A stretch of 64,000 bases of DNA from DATFDN01 sp963762525 (lineage in GTDB: Bacteria > Pseudomonadota > Alphaproteobacteria > Acetobacterales > Acetobacteraceae). The DNA lies in assembly GCA_963762525.1 (NCBI GenBank), contig CAVXKT010000011.1, positions 310,001 to 374,000 on the forward strand, in the 5' to 3' direction. Shown here in pieces: positions 8,538 to 17,495 of the stretch. The stretch's first letter is position 1; every line of letters starts with the position of its first letter. The notes under the pieces were generated by a model. The model did not search any database and was not told the origin of the DNA. It saw only the letters and a list, made by a program, of their open reading frames with translations. Position numbers and translations under genes: made by a program.

Positions 8538-8903
8538 CTACTGCGGCGGCAACGCGACCGGCACGAAGGCCTTGGCTTCAAGCGCCGCCTTGGCGCCGGG
8601 ATGAAGGGCGTCGGCCCGCGCGAACACCGCCAGGGCGTAGTCCCCTCCGGGATCGGCGCCCGGCGTCGAGGTGGCGAGACGCAACCCGGGATTGAGCATT
8701 CGCTCAAGCAGGTTGGCCGGTGTGATGCCAAGGGCCTTGCGGGCCAGCAGGCACATCCGGTTGCGGGTGAACATCACGACCGGCCGGTTGCCGCGTTCCC
8801 GCGCGAGCCTGCGCGGCTGCCCCATATCGGCCGAGGCGAGGATGTCGGCCGGTGCGCCGTGCTCGATGCGCTCACGCAGGACGCCCGACGGCCCGAACTG
8901 GCA
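8538..8903 (-). pseudogene. Internal and C-terminal fragment of a ModA-like binding protein
   Basis: The minus strand reads FGPSGVLRERIEHGAPADILASADMG, the central block of the molybdate-type binding family, and continues through PVVMFTRNRMCLLARK and DPGGDYALAVFARADALHPGAKAALEAKA. It then jumps to FVPVALPPQ and a stop at 8538-8540. F-V-P-V-A resembles the extreme C-terminus of the family, so about 90 residues of the second lobe seem to be missing at the LEAKA/FVPVA junction. Upstream of FGPSG no N-terminal lobe is seen. Both ends of the protein are therefore lost. The fragment starts where the fragment at 6940-7135 breaks off, which suggests rearranged paralogues. Confidence 0.65.
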
Positions 8904-9066
8904 GCCTTGCATCAAAGTCGATGCGGAGTGTCAGTCGGATCACGCCACCGAGCATACCGGAACCGGAGCAAGCGGGCTCCGGTCTTCCGCTCGCGTGGCG
9001 GCCGACGCTTGACGAAGATGAACACTATAATCTACGCCATAGCCCTATAACCTGGGTGGCGCTGGT

Positions 9067-9653
9067 TCATCCGAGCCGAAATTGCGGCTTGGCTAGTATG
9101 CGCACGGCAAGGCCGATTGCGAACCAGGCATCCTGCTCGATCAGGGCTTCGGACCGAAGGCCGGCTGTGATCGCCCGGCGGTCGAGGTTTTGGTCATCGG
9201 CGACTGTTCGGAAGTGGCTCAACGGATTGCGGAGGCTCATCAGCCGTTCGAGGTCGCCGGAGTCCTGGCCGGAGATCAGATTGCGATCCTGACAGAGCTT
9301 CAACGTGCCCCGGAAAGCGATCCGTGGCGGGAGGTCGTCCACCATCAGCCCGGCATGGAGAAAGGCGGCGAGCAGGTTTTCGACGAAGGATTGGCAGAGA
9401 AGGACGGTGGCGGCAAAGTTGCCGTGGACAAACGACGAGCGCGCCTCGGTCCAGGCGTTGAGCGCCGCGGCCCCCCGAAAAGCATGGTCCCTTGAGGACC
9501 GAGCGCGCCCTCGAGGTCGGCGAGATGACGAAACCGCGTGACCTTGCCGGGCAAGTCGTCGTTCAAATCGGCGAGCAGATGACGCACCGCACCGAGATCG
9601 GAGACGCCGGAAAGGAGATCGGGCTGCACCTCGTCGTTCCCGGCAGCGGTCAT
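9067..9653 (-). CDS. HEPN-like helical protein of unknown function, frameshifted
   Basis: About 195 residues, start ATG 9651-9653 overlapping the stop of the upstream DUF3644 gene (ATGA). The first part (MTAAGNDEVQPDLLSGVSDLG through GPQGTMLFGG) reads in one frame. The frame then breaks in a C run at 9471-9476 (minus strand G6), and the rest AAALNAWTEARSSFVHGNFAATVLLCQ, LAAFLHAG and MSLRNPLSHFRTV continues in another frame to 9067. A helix-rich middle with A-x-x-x-F-x-x-G-x-F-x-A-A-V-L-L followed by R-N-P-L-S-H (R-x4-H, 9214-9231) is the pattern of HEPN domains, many of which are RNases. The family is not named by me; the assignment rests on this pattern. Confidence 0.55.
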
Positions 9654-10925
9654 GGCGGGGCCACCGGCGCCGGGACCCCGCCGGTTGCAGGAGTTGGGGG
9701 TTGGCTCACCGGCGCCGTGCGGTATTGGTCCGGATGCTGCTGGCATTCCTCACGGACGCGCGCGAGCCATGTTTCGTACCAGGACCAGACCTTGCCCACC
9801 GCCACCGCGCCGTAGCCCTTTGCGGGGTTTCGCGCATCAGGAGCTTCCAGAGCTTCGTGTGGCTATCCATGGTGAAGCGGTCCCAGCCCTCGCCTTTCAT
9901 TATCGCGACGATTTCGCTGGGCAGGTATTTCCGCTTCTCGACCTCCTTCAGCGCGAGATTGAACTTCTCCGCGATGTTCGATCCGGGCGGCACCAGTTCC
10001 ACCGCCAGGTCCGCCCCTGGCGCGCGGTTGGCGGTCTTGTGGACCATGAAGACGCGGAAAGCGAAGCGCGGGTCGGCCTGTTGCTCCGGTGTCAACTGGC
10101 GCTCGAAGGCGTCCATCATTGTCGCGATATGGCGCGGCAGCGTGGAGGCCTTCTTCAGTAGGGCGCGCTGATCAGGGCTGAAGGTCACGAATTGCAGGGC
10201 GATCGGCAGGCGGCGTTCGAGGGCGTATTGCGCGCCGAACAGGCTCTTGATGGCATCGTTGAAATTGATGCAGCAGGCTTGCAGCTTGGCGCTGACCGCA
10301 TCGTCGATCCGACTGGTCGAGCGATGCTCGATTTCGTGCCGCAACTCCAGCAAGAAGGTCAGGTTGTCCCGCGCGCCGGGTCCGACCGGGCATTTCGCGT
10401 GCTTCAGGCATCGCGATAGTTCCCAGTATTTTCGGCGCCGCTCGGTGTCTTGACCACGACCGTTTCGCCGTTCTGATTCTTCGTGTGCCGATAGTCGATC
10501 CCGTCGCGCTTGAACCACGCGTGCAGCAGGTAGGTCCAGGCGATGATGGCGGTGACGATGAACAGTTCGACGCGGAAGGTCAGGCCGGCGCTGTTGAAGG
10601 TATGCACCGCCGCGATCATCGCCTCGCGCGCCTTGATCAGCAGTTCGTCGCCGCGCAGCGACAAGCCGGTTTCCGCGTCCACCTCCGGCCAGGAGGCGAT
10701 GAAGCTGTCCAACTCGTCGGGGGCGGCGATCTTGATGGCGGTATGCTTGGTCCCCGTCCGGATTTCGGCGATGGAGCGGTGGTTGATCGAGCGGGTTGGG
10801 CGCGTGAAGTGGGCAAGAATATCCTGATCGTTCGGCCATCGCCCATCAGCGACCATGGCCTTGATCAGGCCGACCTCCCAGCGTTCGAGCCTGTTGCCCC
10901 TCCTGCGCAACGGCATCGCCGTCAT
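9650..10925 (-). CDS. DUF3644 domain protein with R-x4-H motif, frameshifted
   Basis: About 424 residues, ATG 10923-10925 after GGAGA. The N-terminal HTH-like part (MVADGRWPNDQDILAHFTRP, NHRSIAEIRTG) and the block KAREAMIAAVHTFNSAGLTF with IIAWTYLLHAWFKRDG are typical of DUF3644. The frame breaks near 10430 in an A run (four A where five are needed for AEKYWELSRCLK), and again near 9835. The C-terminus then reads KGYGAVAVGKVWSWYETWL and ends with TGA 9650-9652. E-L-R-H-E-I-E-H at 10324-10341 is an R-x4-H motif like the catalytic HEPN signature. The function is not established; the gene is translationally coupled to the protein at 9067. Confidence 0.75.
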
Positions 10926-11202
10926 TCTCCGTGCGAAAACCGGAAGTTAAATGATCTTCTCACGACGCGCGATAAAGACGAGCAAATGGGCTTCCGGTAC
11001 GTCTTTGCTGGATCGATGTCGGCGATACGGAACCCGTGGTCATGACATACGGACAAGACCCCATCGATCTGTGCCTCAATCACCAATCATTTGCATCGGC
11101 GCTGCTCCGGACATTCGAGAACAGCCGATCGCCAGTCTAGCGTATAATCGGCGGCTACATCGCAGAATATCGCGTGCTGCGGCGTGGAAACGGCGGGTTC
11201 GG

Positions 11203-11290
11203 CGGAGAGAGAGGGATTCGAACCCTCGGTACCCGTAAAGGGTACAACGGTTTTCGAGACCGCCCCGATCGACCGCTCCGGCACCTCTCC
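11203..11290 (-). tRNA. tRNA-Ser (anticodon CGA)
   Basis: Class II tRNA of 88 nt on the minus strand. The acceptor GGAGAGG pairs with TCTCTCC (one G-T pair) and discriminator G. The anticodon stem-loop GCGGT-CTCGAAA-ACCGT gives anticodon CGA. A long variable arm (GTACCCTTTACGGGTAC) forms a stem, as expected for serine tRNAs. The T arm contains GGTTCGAATCC. CCA is not encoded; the DNA continues CCG. Reads UCG codons. It is the boundary between the HEPN-like/DUF3644 pair and the SDR gene, the kind of place where islands integrate. Confidence 0.95.
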
Positions 11291-11394
11291 GTCCGGCGGC
11301 TTATAGGGTCGCGCCCGATGCCCCGCAACGGCGGCGGCTTTCGCGCCCCGGGCCGACGGGATACCGTGCCGTGAACCGGATCGGGGACAATCGC

Positions 11395-12306
11395 ATGGAC
11401 ATCCGCTTCGACAATCGTGTCGCCATCGTCACCGGCGCCGGTGCCGGGCTCGGCCGCGCCCATGCGCTGCTGCTCGCCAGCCGCGGCGCCAGGGTGGTCG
11501 TGAACGATCCGGGCGGCGCCGTGGACGGGCGGGGCGGCGCGCACACGGTCGCCGATCAGGTCGTCGCCGAGATCAGGGCCGCCGGCGGCGAGGCGGTGGC
11601 GAGCTACGACTCGGTCGCCGATTGGGAGAGCGCGCAGCGGATCGTCGCCACCGCGATCGACCGCTGGGGCCGGCTCGACATCCTGGTGAACAACGCCGGA
11701 ATCCTGCGCGACAAGGCGTTCAACAATATGGATATGGCGGATTTCGAGACCGTCGTGCAGGTGCATCTGACGGGCACCGTCTATTGCACCCGCGCCGCCT
11801 GGCCGGTGATGCGCGCGCAGAGCTACGGGCGTGTCGTCGTCACCTCCTCCACCTCGGGCAGTTTCGGCAATTTCGGGCAGGCCAATTACGGCGCTGCAAA
11901 GCTCGCCGTGGTCGGCCTCATCAACGGCCTTCGCTTCGAGGGCGCCAAATACAATATCCTGATCAACGCCATCTCGCCGGCGGCGCTGACGCGCATGACC
12001 GAGGGGCTGGTGAACCCCGCGGTCGCCCCGTATCTCAAGCCCGAACTGGTCTCGCCGGCGGTCGCCTGGCTCAGCAGCGAGCAATGCGACGTCTCCGGAC
12101 AGATCATCCTGGCGCAGGCCGGCGGCTTCACGCGGCTGCAGTATTTCGAGACCGAGGGCGTGCAATTCGATCCCGACCGGCCCGTCACCATCGAGATGTT
12201 CGCCGAGGCCTTTCCGCGCATCTCCGACCTCGCGAACGCGCACCCGATGCGCACCATCATGGGCGAGATGGAGAACAAGCTGCGCGCGATCGGCAAGATC
12301 GCCTGA
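11395..12306 (+). CDS. SDR family oxidoreductase (3-hydroxyacyl-CoA dehydrogenase-like)
   Basis: Short-chain dehydrogenase of 303 residues. The NAD(P)-binding G-A-G-A-G-L-G is at residues 15-21, NNAG near 99, the catalytic serine in VTSSTSGSFGNFGQ, and Y-G-A-A-K supplies Tyr and Lys. The start VAIVTGAGAGLGRAHALLLASRGARVVVND with GGAVDG resembles the dehydrogenase domain of peroxisomal multifunctional enzyme type 2 (3-hydroxyacyl-CoA dehydrogenase), which has a longer C-terminal region as seen here. ATG 11395. It ends 3 bp before the next gene, so the two are probably co-transcribed. The exact substrate is unknown. Confidence 0.88.
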   Translation: MDIRFDNRVAIVTGAGAGLGRAHALLLASRGARVVVNDPGGAVDGRGGAHTVADQVVAEIRAAGGEAVASYDSVADWESAQRIVATAIDRWGRLDILVNNAGILRDKAFNNMDMADFETVVQVHLTGTVYCTRAAWPVMRAQSYGRVVVTSSTSGSFGNFGQANYGAAKLAVVGLINGLRFEGAKYNILINAISPAALTRMTEGLVNPAVAPYLKPELVSPAVAWLSSEQCDVSGQIILAQAGGFTRLQYFETEGVQFDPDRPVTIEMFAEAFPRISDLANAHPMRTIMGEMENKLRAIGKIA

Positions 12307-12309
12307 GCG

Positions 12310-13585
12310 ATGCGGGTCGTCGTCATCGGCGCCGGTATCATCGGCGCCGCCAGCGCGGTCGAGTGTCTGCGCGACGGACATGAGGTGACCATCGTCGAGC
12401 CCGGCGAGCCGGGCGGCGAGCAGGCGGCGAGCTTCGGCAATGCGTGCTGGCTCTCGCCGAGTTCCGTCGTGCCGATGTCGGCGCCCGGCATCTGGCGCAA
12501 GGTTCCGGGCTGGCTCGCCGATCCGCTCGGGCCGCTTACCATCCGCTGGCGCTACCTGCCGCGGATGCTGCCCTGGCTGCTGCGGTTCCTCGCCGCCGGC
12601 GCGACCGAAACGCGCGTCGCCGCCACCGCGCGCGCGCTCCGCCCGCTCCTCGTCGATTCGCCCGAGCGGCATCTGCGACTGGCCGAGGAGGCGGGGGTGG
12701 GCGAGCTGATCCGCCGCTCCGGCCTGCTCTACGTGTTCCCCTCGCGTGCCGAGTTCGAGGCCGAGGCGCTGTCGTGGCGGGTGCGCGCCGATACCGGCGT
12801 GCGTTGGGTGGAGCTTGACGAGGACGAGCTGCGCCAGCGCGAGCCCGCCGTCTCCCGCGATTACCGCTTCGGGCTGTTCGTCGAGGCGGGCGGGCATTGC
12901 CGCGATCCCGGCGCCTATGTGGCGGCGCTGGTTCGTCATGCCGAGGCATCCGGGGCGGAACGGCGAATGGCGCGCGCAACCGGCTTTCGCATCGAGTTCG
13001 GGACGGCTCCGCGCGGTGCTGACCGATGCCGGCGAGATCGAAGCCGACCGCGCGGTGATCGCCGCCGGCGCCCGCTCGCGCGCGCTCGCCGCCGCGGCCG
13101 GCGACAACGTGCCGCTGGAGAGCGAGCGCGGCTATCACGCGCTGATCGCCAATCCCGGCGATGCCGCACCACGCCTGCCGGTGATGCCGAGCGACGGCAA
13201 GATGTCGATCACCAACATGGCCAAGGGTCTGCGCATCGCCGGGCAGGTAGAGCTGGCGGGGCTCGCGGCGGCGCCGAACTGGCGGCGGGCGGAGATTTTG
13301 CGCGACTTCGCGCTGCGGCTGCTTCCCGGATTGCCGCGCGACTTGCCCGCCGAGCGGGTGACGTTCTGGATGGGGCATCGGCCGTCGCTGCCGGACAGCC
13401 TGCCCTGCATCGGTCCGGCCTCGGCCTGCGCCGACATCGTGCACGCCTTCGGTCACGGCCATGTCGGCCTCGCCTCGGGCGCGACCACCGGACGGCTGGT
13501 CGCCGACCTGGTCGGCGGCAAGTCGCCCGGCATCGACCCGCGCCCGTATCGGGCGCAGCGGTTCGCCGCTGGCGGAAGGCGCTGA
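12310..13585 (+). CDS. FAD-dependent oxidoreductase (D-amino acid dehydrogenase DadA-like), frameshifted
   Basis: About 424 residues. The N-terminus VVVIGAGIIGAASAVECLRDGHEVTIVE is a dinucleotide-binding beta-alpha-beta fold (G-x-G-x-x-G), and the rest follows the DAO/glycine oxidase-like pattern with SFGNACWLSPSSVVPM (FAD contact), VEAGGHCRDPGAYVAALVRHAE and a C-terminal GHGHVGLASGATTGRLVADLV. The frame breaks near 13006 after FRIEFG; the second half (RLRAVLTDAGEIEAD) resumes in another frame. It probably oxidises an amino acid or amine and passes electrons to quinones. The ATG is at 12310, 3 bp after the SDR stop. Confidence 0.85.
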
Positions 13586-13673
13586 AGACGGAATCGGATT
13601 ATTCGCCGATTAGGAATGGATCGCGGCGCGCAACGTGCTATCCCGCGCCCGTCCATCACCTAGGGGTCCGTTC

Positions 13674-14595
13674 ATGAACCGTTGGATTGCGACGCTCGCG
13701 GCGACCGTCGCCGGCCCGATCGCCGCCGCCGCGGCGACCTTGCAAGTCGGTCCGGGGCAGTCATTCGCAGAGCCCAGCCAGGCGGTCGCGAGGGCGCATG
13801 ACGGTGACACCATCGCCATCAGTCCCGGCCAGTATTTCGATTGCGCAGTGGTCCGCCAGAGCCACCTGACCATCGAGGGCGTCGGCGAGGGCGCCGTGCT
13901 CACCGACAAGCCCTGTCAGGGCAAGGCGCTGCTGGTGATCGACGGCAAGGATGTCACCATCCGCAATCTCACGCTGCAACGCGCGCGCGTCCCCGACGGG
14001 AACGGCGCCGGAATACGCGCCGAGGGCGGCGATCTGAGCGTCGAGAACACGCGCTTCATCAACAATCAGAACGGGATTCTGTCCGCCAGCAACCCGGAGG
14101 CGACGATCCGCATCCTGGGCAGCACGTTCATCGGCAACGGCGTCTGCACCTCCAATTGCGCGCACGCCGTCTATGTCAATCATATCAAACTGCTGGATGT
14201 CGAACGCTCGCGCTTCATCGGCACCCACCAGGGCCACGCCATCAAGTCGCGGGCGCTGACCACCCGGGTCATCGGCTGCGACATCGAGGATGGCCCCGAC
14301 GGTACACTCCAGCTATCTGATCGAGGCCCCGAACGGCGGCAGCCTGATCGTCGAGGACACGCGATTGGAGAAGGGACCGCACTCGGACAACCCGGCCAAC
14401 GTCGTGATGATCGGGGCGGAGGGCGTCAGCCAGCCGACCGAGCAGATCCTTTTTCGCAACGATGTGGTGATCAATGATGAAGGCCGCGGCACCACCTTCG
14501 TCCACAACGTCACCGCCACGCCCGCGCAGCTGGTCGGCAACACCTTCCGCGGCAGCCCCGTGCACCCTTTAGCGGGGGATGGTTCGAACAGATGA
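13674..14595 (+). CDS. Exported right-handed beta-helix repeat protein, frameshifted
   Basis: About 307 residues with signal peptide (WIATLAATVAGPIAAAAA) at the start. The body has repeating short strands separated by turns (VVRQSHLTIEGVGEGAVL, VTIRNLTLQRARVPDG, LSVENTRFINNQNGILS, ATIRILGSTFIGNGVC), the layout of a parallel beta-helix such as pectate-lyase-like or PbH1-repeat proteins. The frame breaks near 14303, and the last coil (SSYLIEAPNGGSLIVEDTRL) is in another frame. The function is unknown. The location is probably periplasmic or extracellular. ATG 13674-13676. Confidence 0.7.
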
Positions 14596-14740
14596 GGTTT
14601 GACCTGAAGGTGCATCTCGCCCGGCTCGCCCATCTCGCCAAAGTCGGCGGCGGGGCGATTGCTGCGATGACCGCGCCCGGTTGTCAGCGCGCGAGCATGG
14701 CGGTAAGACTGGCGCGCGATATGGTTCGCAGGAGGCGCGC

Positions 14741-15433
14741 ATGGACCGGCCCTTCACCCGGGAAGACCTCGACGTTCTGAAGCAGTGGGATACGCCTACG
14801 ATCTGCAACGGCCTCGAGATCGTGCAGCCGGAGCGGCGGGCGATCGGCTTCACCACGCAGCCGCTGGCGCCGATCGAACCCAAGCTGCCGCCGATGGTCG
14901 GGCTGGCCCGGGTCGGCATGATCCGCTCGAAGGAGGCGCCGCGCGGAGCGGTGGCGAACCGGCTCGACTGGTACGATTACGTGGCGGCGGCCGAGCTGCC
15001 GACCATCGTCGTATTGCAGGACCTCGACGATACGCCCGGATACGGCGCGTTCTGGGGCGAGGTGCATTCCACCGTCCACAAGGCGCTGGGTGCCCTCGGC
15101 TGTGTCACCAACGGCTCCTACCGCGACATCGATGCCTGGGCGGAAGGCTTCCAGATCATCGGCGGCATGGTCTGCCCGAGCCACGCGCATGTGCATCTGG
15201 TGGATTTCGGCAAGCCGGTGAACGTTCATGGCATGAACGCCGCCCATGACGACGTGATCCACGCCGACCGCCACGGCGCGGTGGTGGTTCCCGCCGAGGC
15301 GGTGCGCAAGCTGCCGGCGGCGATTGAGTTGATCGCGCGCCGCGAAAAGGTGATCCTCGACGTCTGCCATGCGCCCGACTTCTCGGCGGCCAAGCTGCGC
15401 GAGGCGATCCGCCGGTCGGGGGAGATTCATTGA
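14741..15433 (+). CDS. RraA-like family protein (putative oxaloacetate decarboxylase/aldolase type)
   Basis: A 230-residue RraA-like protein (DLK-, aldolase- and RNase-inhibitor-type fold). Typical motifs: WDTPTICNGLE, LDDTPGYGAFWGEVHSTVHKALGALGCVTNGSYRDIDA (the G-x(n)-D-G-x-x-R-D cradle seen in HMG/CHA aldolases) and DDVIHADRHGAVVVPAEAV (metal-contact D). This superfamily includes 4-hydroxy-4-methyl-2-oxoglutarate aldolase and the RNase E regulator RraA. Sequence alone does not choose between aldolase and regulator, but the metal-cradle residues support a lyase. Start ATG 14741 after AGGAGG (14730-14735). Confidence 0.83.
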   Translation: MDRPFTREDLDVLKQWDTPTICNGLEIVQPERRAIGFTTQPLAPIEPKLPPMVGLARVGMIRSKEAPRGAVANRLDWYDYVAAAELPTIVVLQDLDDTPGYGAFWGEVHSTVHKALGALGCVTNGSYRDIDAWAEGFQIIGGMVCPSHAHVHLVDFGKPVNVHGMNAAHDDVIHADRHGAVVVPAEAVRKLPAAIELIARREKVILDVCHAPDFSAAKLREAIRRSGEIH

Positions 15434-15455
15434 CGGCGCGGGTCATGTAAACGTT

Positions 15456-17072
15456 TCAACCGTCCTCCGATCCTCCCGCCGTCACCAGCGCCAGCAGGTG
15501 TTCCAACCTGTCCGCTTCCGCCGCCGGTTTGTCGGTGCGCAGGCGGCCGATGCGGGGGAAGCGCATGGCGACGCCGGATTTGTGCCGCGACGATAGTTGC
15601 GCGGCGTCGAACGCCACCTCCAGCACCAGCGTCTTCTCCACCTCGCGCACCGGGCCGAAGCGGGCGGTGGTGTGGTTGCGGATCCAGCGGTCGAGCCAGG
15701 CGAGCTCGGTGTCGGTGAAGCCCGAATACGCTTTGCCCACGGGTACCAGCTCCTCGCCCTTCCACAGCCCGAACGTGTAGTCGGAGTAGAAGCTGCTGCG
15801 CTTGCCGTGGCCGCGCTGGGCGTACATCAACACTGCATCGACGGTGTGCGGATCGCGCTTCCACTTCCACCACAGCCCCTTCGGCCGTCCGGGTAAGTAC
15901 GGGCTGTCCGCCCGCTTTAGCATGATACCTTCCATCGACGCCGCGCGTGCGCCCTCGCGCAGCCGCGCCAGGTCGTCCATGGCGGCGAATTCGATCAGTG
16001 ACGAGAGATCCATGCGGGCGGGATGCATGGTGGCGAACCACGTCTCCAGCCGGGCGCGACGGGCATCGAAGGGCAGCGCGCGAATATCCCGCTCGCCGTC
16101 GAACAGCATGTCGTAGAGCCGCACACCGACCGGGAAATCGCGCAGCATCCGCGCGCTCACCTGCTTGCGGTTGAGGCGTTGTTGCAGATCGGCGAACGGC
16201 GCCACCCGCCTTCCTTGCGCGGTGTCGCGAAACACGAGCAGCTCGCCGTCCAGGGTGGCGGTGAAATCCATCGCCTCGATGATCTCGGGGAACGCCGCCG
16301 AGATGTCGTCGGCGCCGCGGGAATAGAGCCGCCGCCCGCCGGCGGTGGCGACAAGCTGCACGCGGATGCCGTCCCACTTCCATTCGGCGCGGTACGCGCC
16401 CGGGTCCAGCGCGGCCATGTCGGGCGCTTCCAAAGGATGCGCCAGCATCGGCGGGCGAAAGACTGGCGCCGCTTCCGGATCGGGGCGCGGCGCGCGCCCC
16501 TCCAGCCAGGCGAACAGCTTCAGGTAGGGTGGCGCGAGGCCGTGCCATACCTCCTCCACCTCGTCGGGTTCGACGCCGCCGAGCGCGGCCAGCGCGATCT
16601 TGGCCAGCCGCGCCGAGGCACCGACGCGCAAGCCGCCGGTGATCAGCTTGAGCAGCGCGAACCGCACCGACGGCGTACCGGCGTCCAGCCAGCCGGCGAC
16701 AATGCCGGGCAAGTCGGCTTTGGGCGTGATCTCCAGGACGCGCACCACCTCCGAGAGCGAGGGTGGCTCGATGTCGGCGGGCGGCGCCGGCCACATCAGA
16801 GCGACCGTCTCGGCCAGGTCGCCCACGAAGTCATAGGACCAGCCGAACAGAACGGGGTCGGTGCGGGCCGCCGCCAAGTCGCGGATCAGGCCCGGCTTGG
16901 CGGCGGTGAGGGCCAGCTCGCCGGCAATGGCGGCGAGCGCGATGCCGCGGTCCGGGTCCGGCTCGGTGGCGAAGTAGTGGCGCAGCAGGGCGAGCTTGGC
17001 GTTGCGCGCATGAGCGAAGACCAGCCGTTCCAGCAAATCGGCGAAGGCGAGCAAGGGCAAGGGTCTCCGCAA
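15456..17072 (-). CDS. ATP-dependent DNA ligase (cisplatin-damage-response type)
   Basis: A 538-residue ATP-dependent ligase. After an N-terminal helical DNA-binding region (LLERLVFAHARNAKLALLRHYF), motif I EWKWDGIR carries the AMP-accepting lysine K232. RLYSRGADDIS is motif III-like, TLDGELLVF motif IIIa/IV, SMEGIMLKR motif IV and WWKWKRDP motif V, before the OB domain. Length and sequence fit the PP_1105-type ligase family of the proteobacterial ligase-associated DNA damage response. The usual partners (exonuclease-like mRNA-3'-end-processing protein, Lhr-type helicase) are not adjacent here. Start TTG 17070-17072 is tentative. The gene is intact. Confidence 0.85.
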   Translation of the reverse strand: MRRPLPLLAFADLLERLVFAHARNAKLALLRHYFATEPDPDRGIALAAIAGELALTAAKPGLIRDLAAARTDPVLFGWSYDFVGDLAETVALMWPAPPADIEPPSLSEVVRVLEITPKADLPGIVAGWLDAGTPSVRFALLKLITGGLRVGASARLAKIALAALGGVEPDEVEEVWHGLAPPYLKLFAWLEGRAPRPDPEAAPVFRPPMLAHPLEAPDMAALDPGAYRAEWKWDGIRVQLVATAGGRRLYSRGADDISAAFPEIIEAMDFTATLDGELLVFRDTAQGRRVAPFADLQQRLNRKQVSARMLRDFPVGVRLYDMLFDGERDIRALPFDARRARLETWFATMHPARMDLSSLIEFAAMDDLARLREGARAASMEGIMLKRADSPYLPGRPKGLWWKWKRDPHTVDAVLMYAQRGHGKRSSFYSDYTFGLWKGEELVPVGKAYSGFTDTELAWLDRWIRNHTTARFGPVREVEKTLVLEVAFDAAQLSSRHKSGVAMRFPRIGRLRTDKPAAEADRLEHLLALVTAGGSEDG

Positions 17073-17153
17073 GGGCCGCGTAGGAGGTGCCCGGGCCCTT
17101 GCACCTGCGGCGCTCCGCCTCGCGGAGCCTAAATCCCGGATAGATGTAATTTT

Positions 17154-17270
17154 TCAAAGCCGACTGCAGTGGTCGACATTGAAATATAACCGTTCCCCTT
17201 GCCACAGTCTTCTGCAATTCTGATCAAAGTGGTCCGCAGAACCCGCATTTGTCAAAGTCGACCGCAGAAC
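17154..17270 (+). repeat. Three imperfect direct repeats in an intergenic stretch
   Basis: The 423-bp gap 17073-17495 has no gene that I can support. It holds three near-copies of TCAAAGnnGnCnGCAG: 17154-17169, 17224-17239 and 17252-17267. The last two extend to GAAC. Spacing is 70 and 28 bp. They could be binding sites for a regulator of the ligase gene or of an unrecognised element, or a relic of a mobile element. There is no direct evidence for either. Confidence 0.45.
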
Positions 17271-17495
17271 ATAGCGGATTGTAGGGCGAACATGGCCGAC
17301 CTGTCGCTCATTTCCGATGCGGCGTGGCGCGAGTCAAGCAGCGCTCGATTGCCTCTGCGCCATGGGGTCACGCCGACGGCGACGCTATGTCGGCGAACCG
17401 CGGATTTTAGTCACGAATACGCAACATAGTCCCAGCTCGTGTTGTCACGAAGCTCCTAAAAACATGCGACAGCCGCCTTCGACCCAAACCGGACA

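Noticed and set aside
10926..11202. Possible small gene in the gap between DUF3644 and tRNA-Ser
   Set aside because: Short frames exist, but none has a convincing start, ribosome site or recognisable motif.
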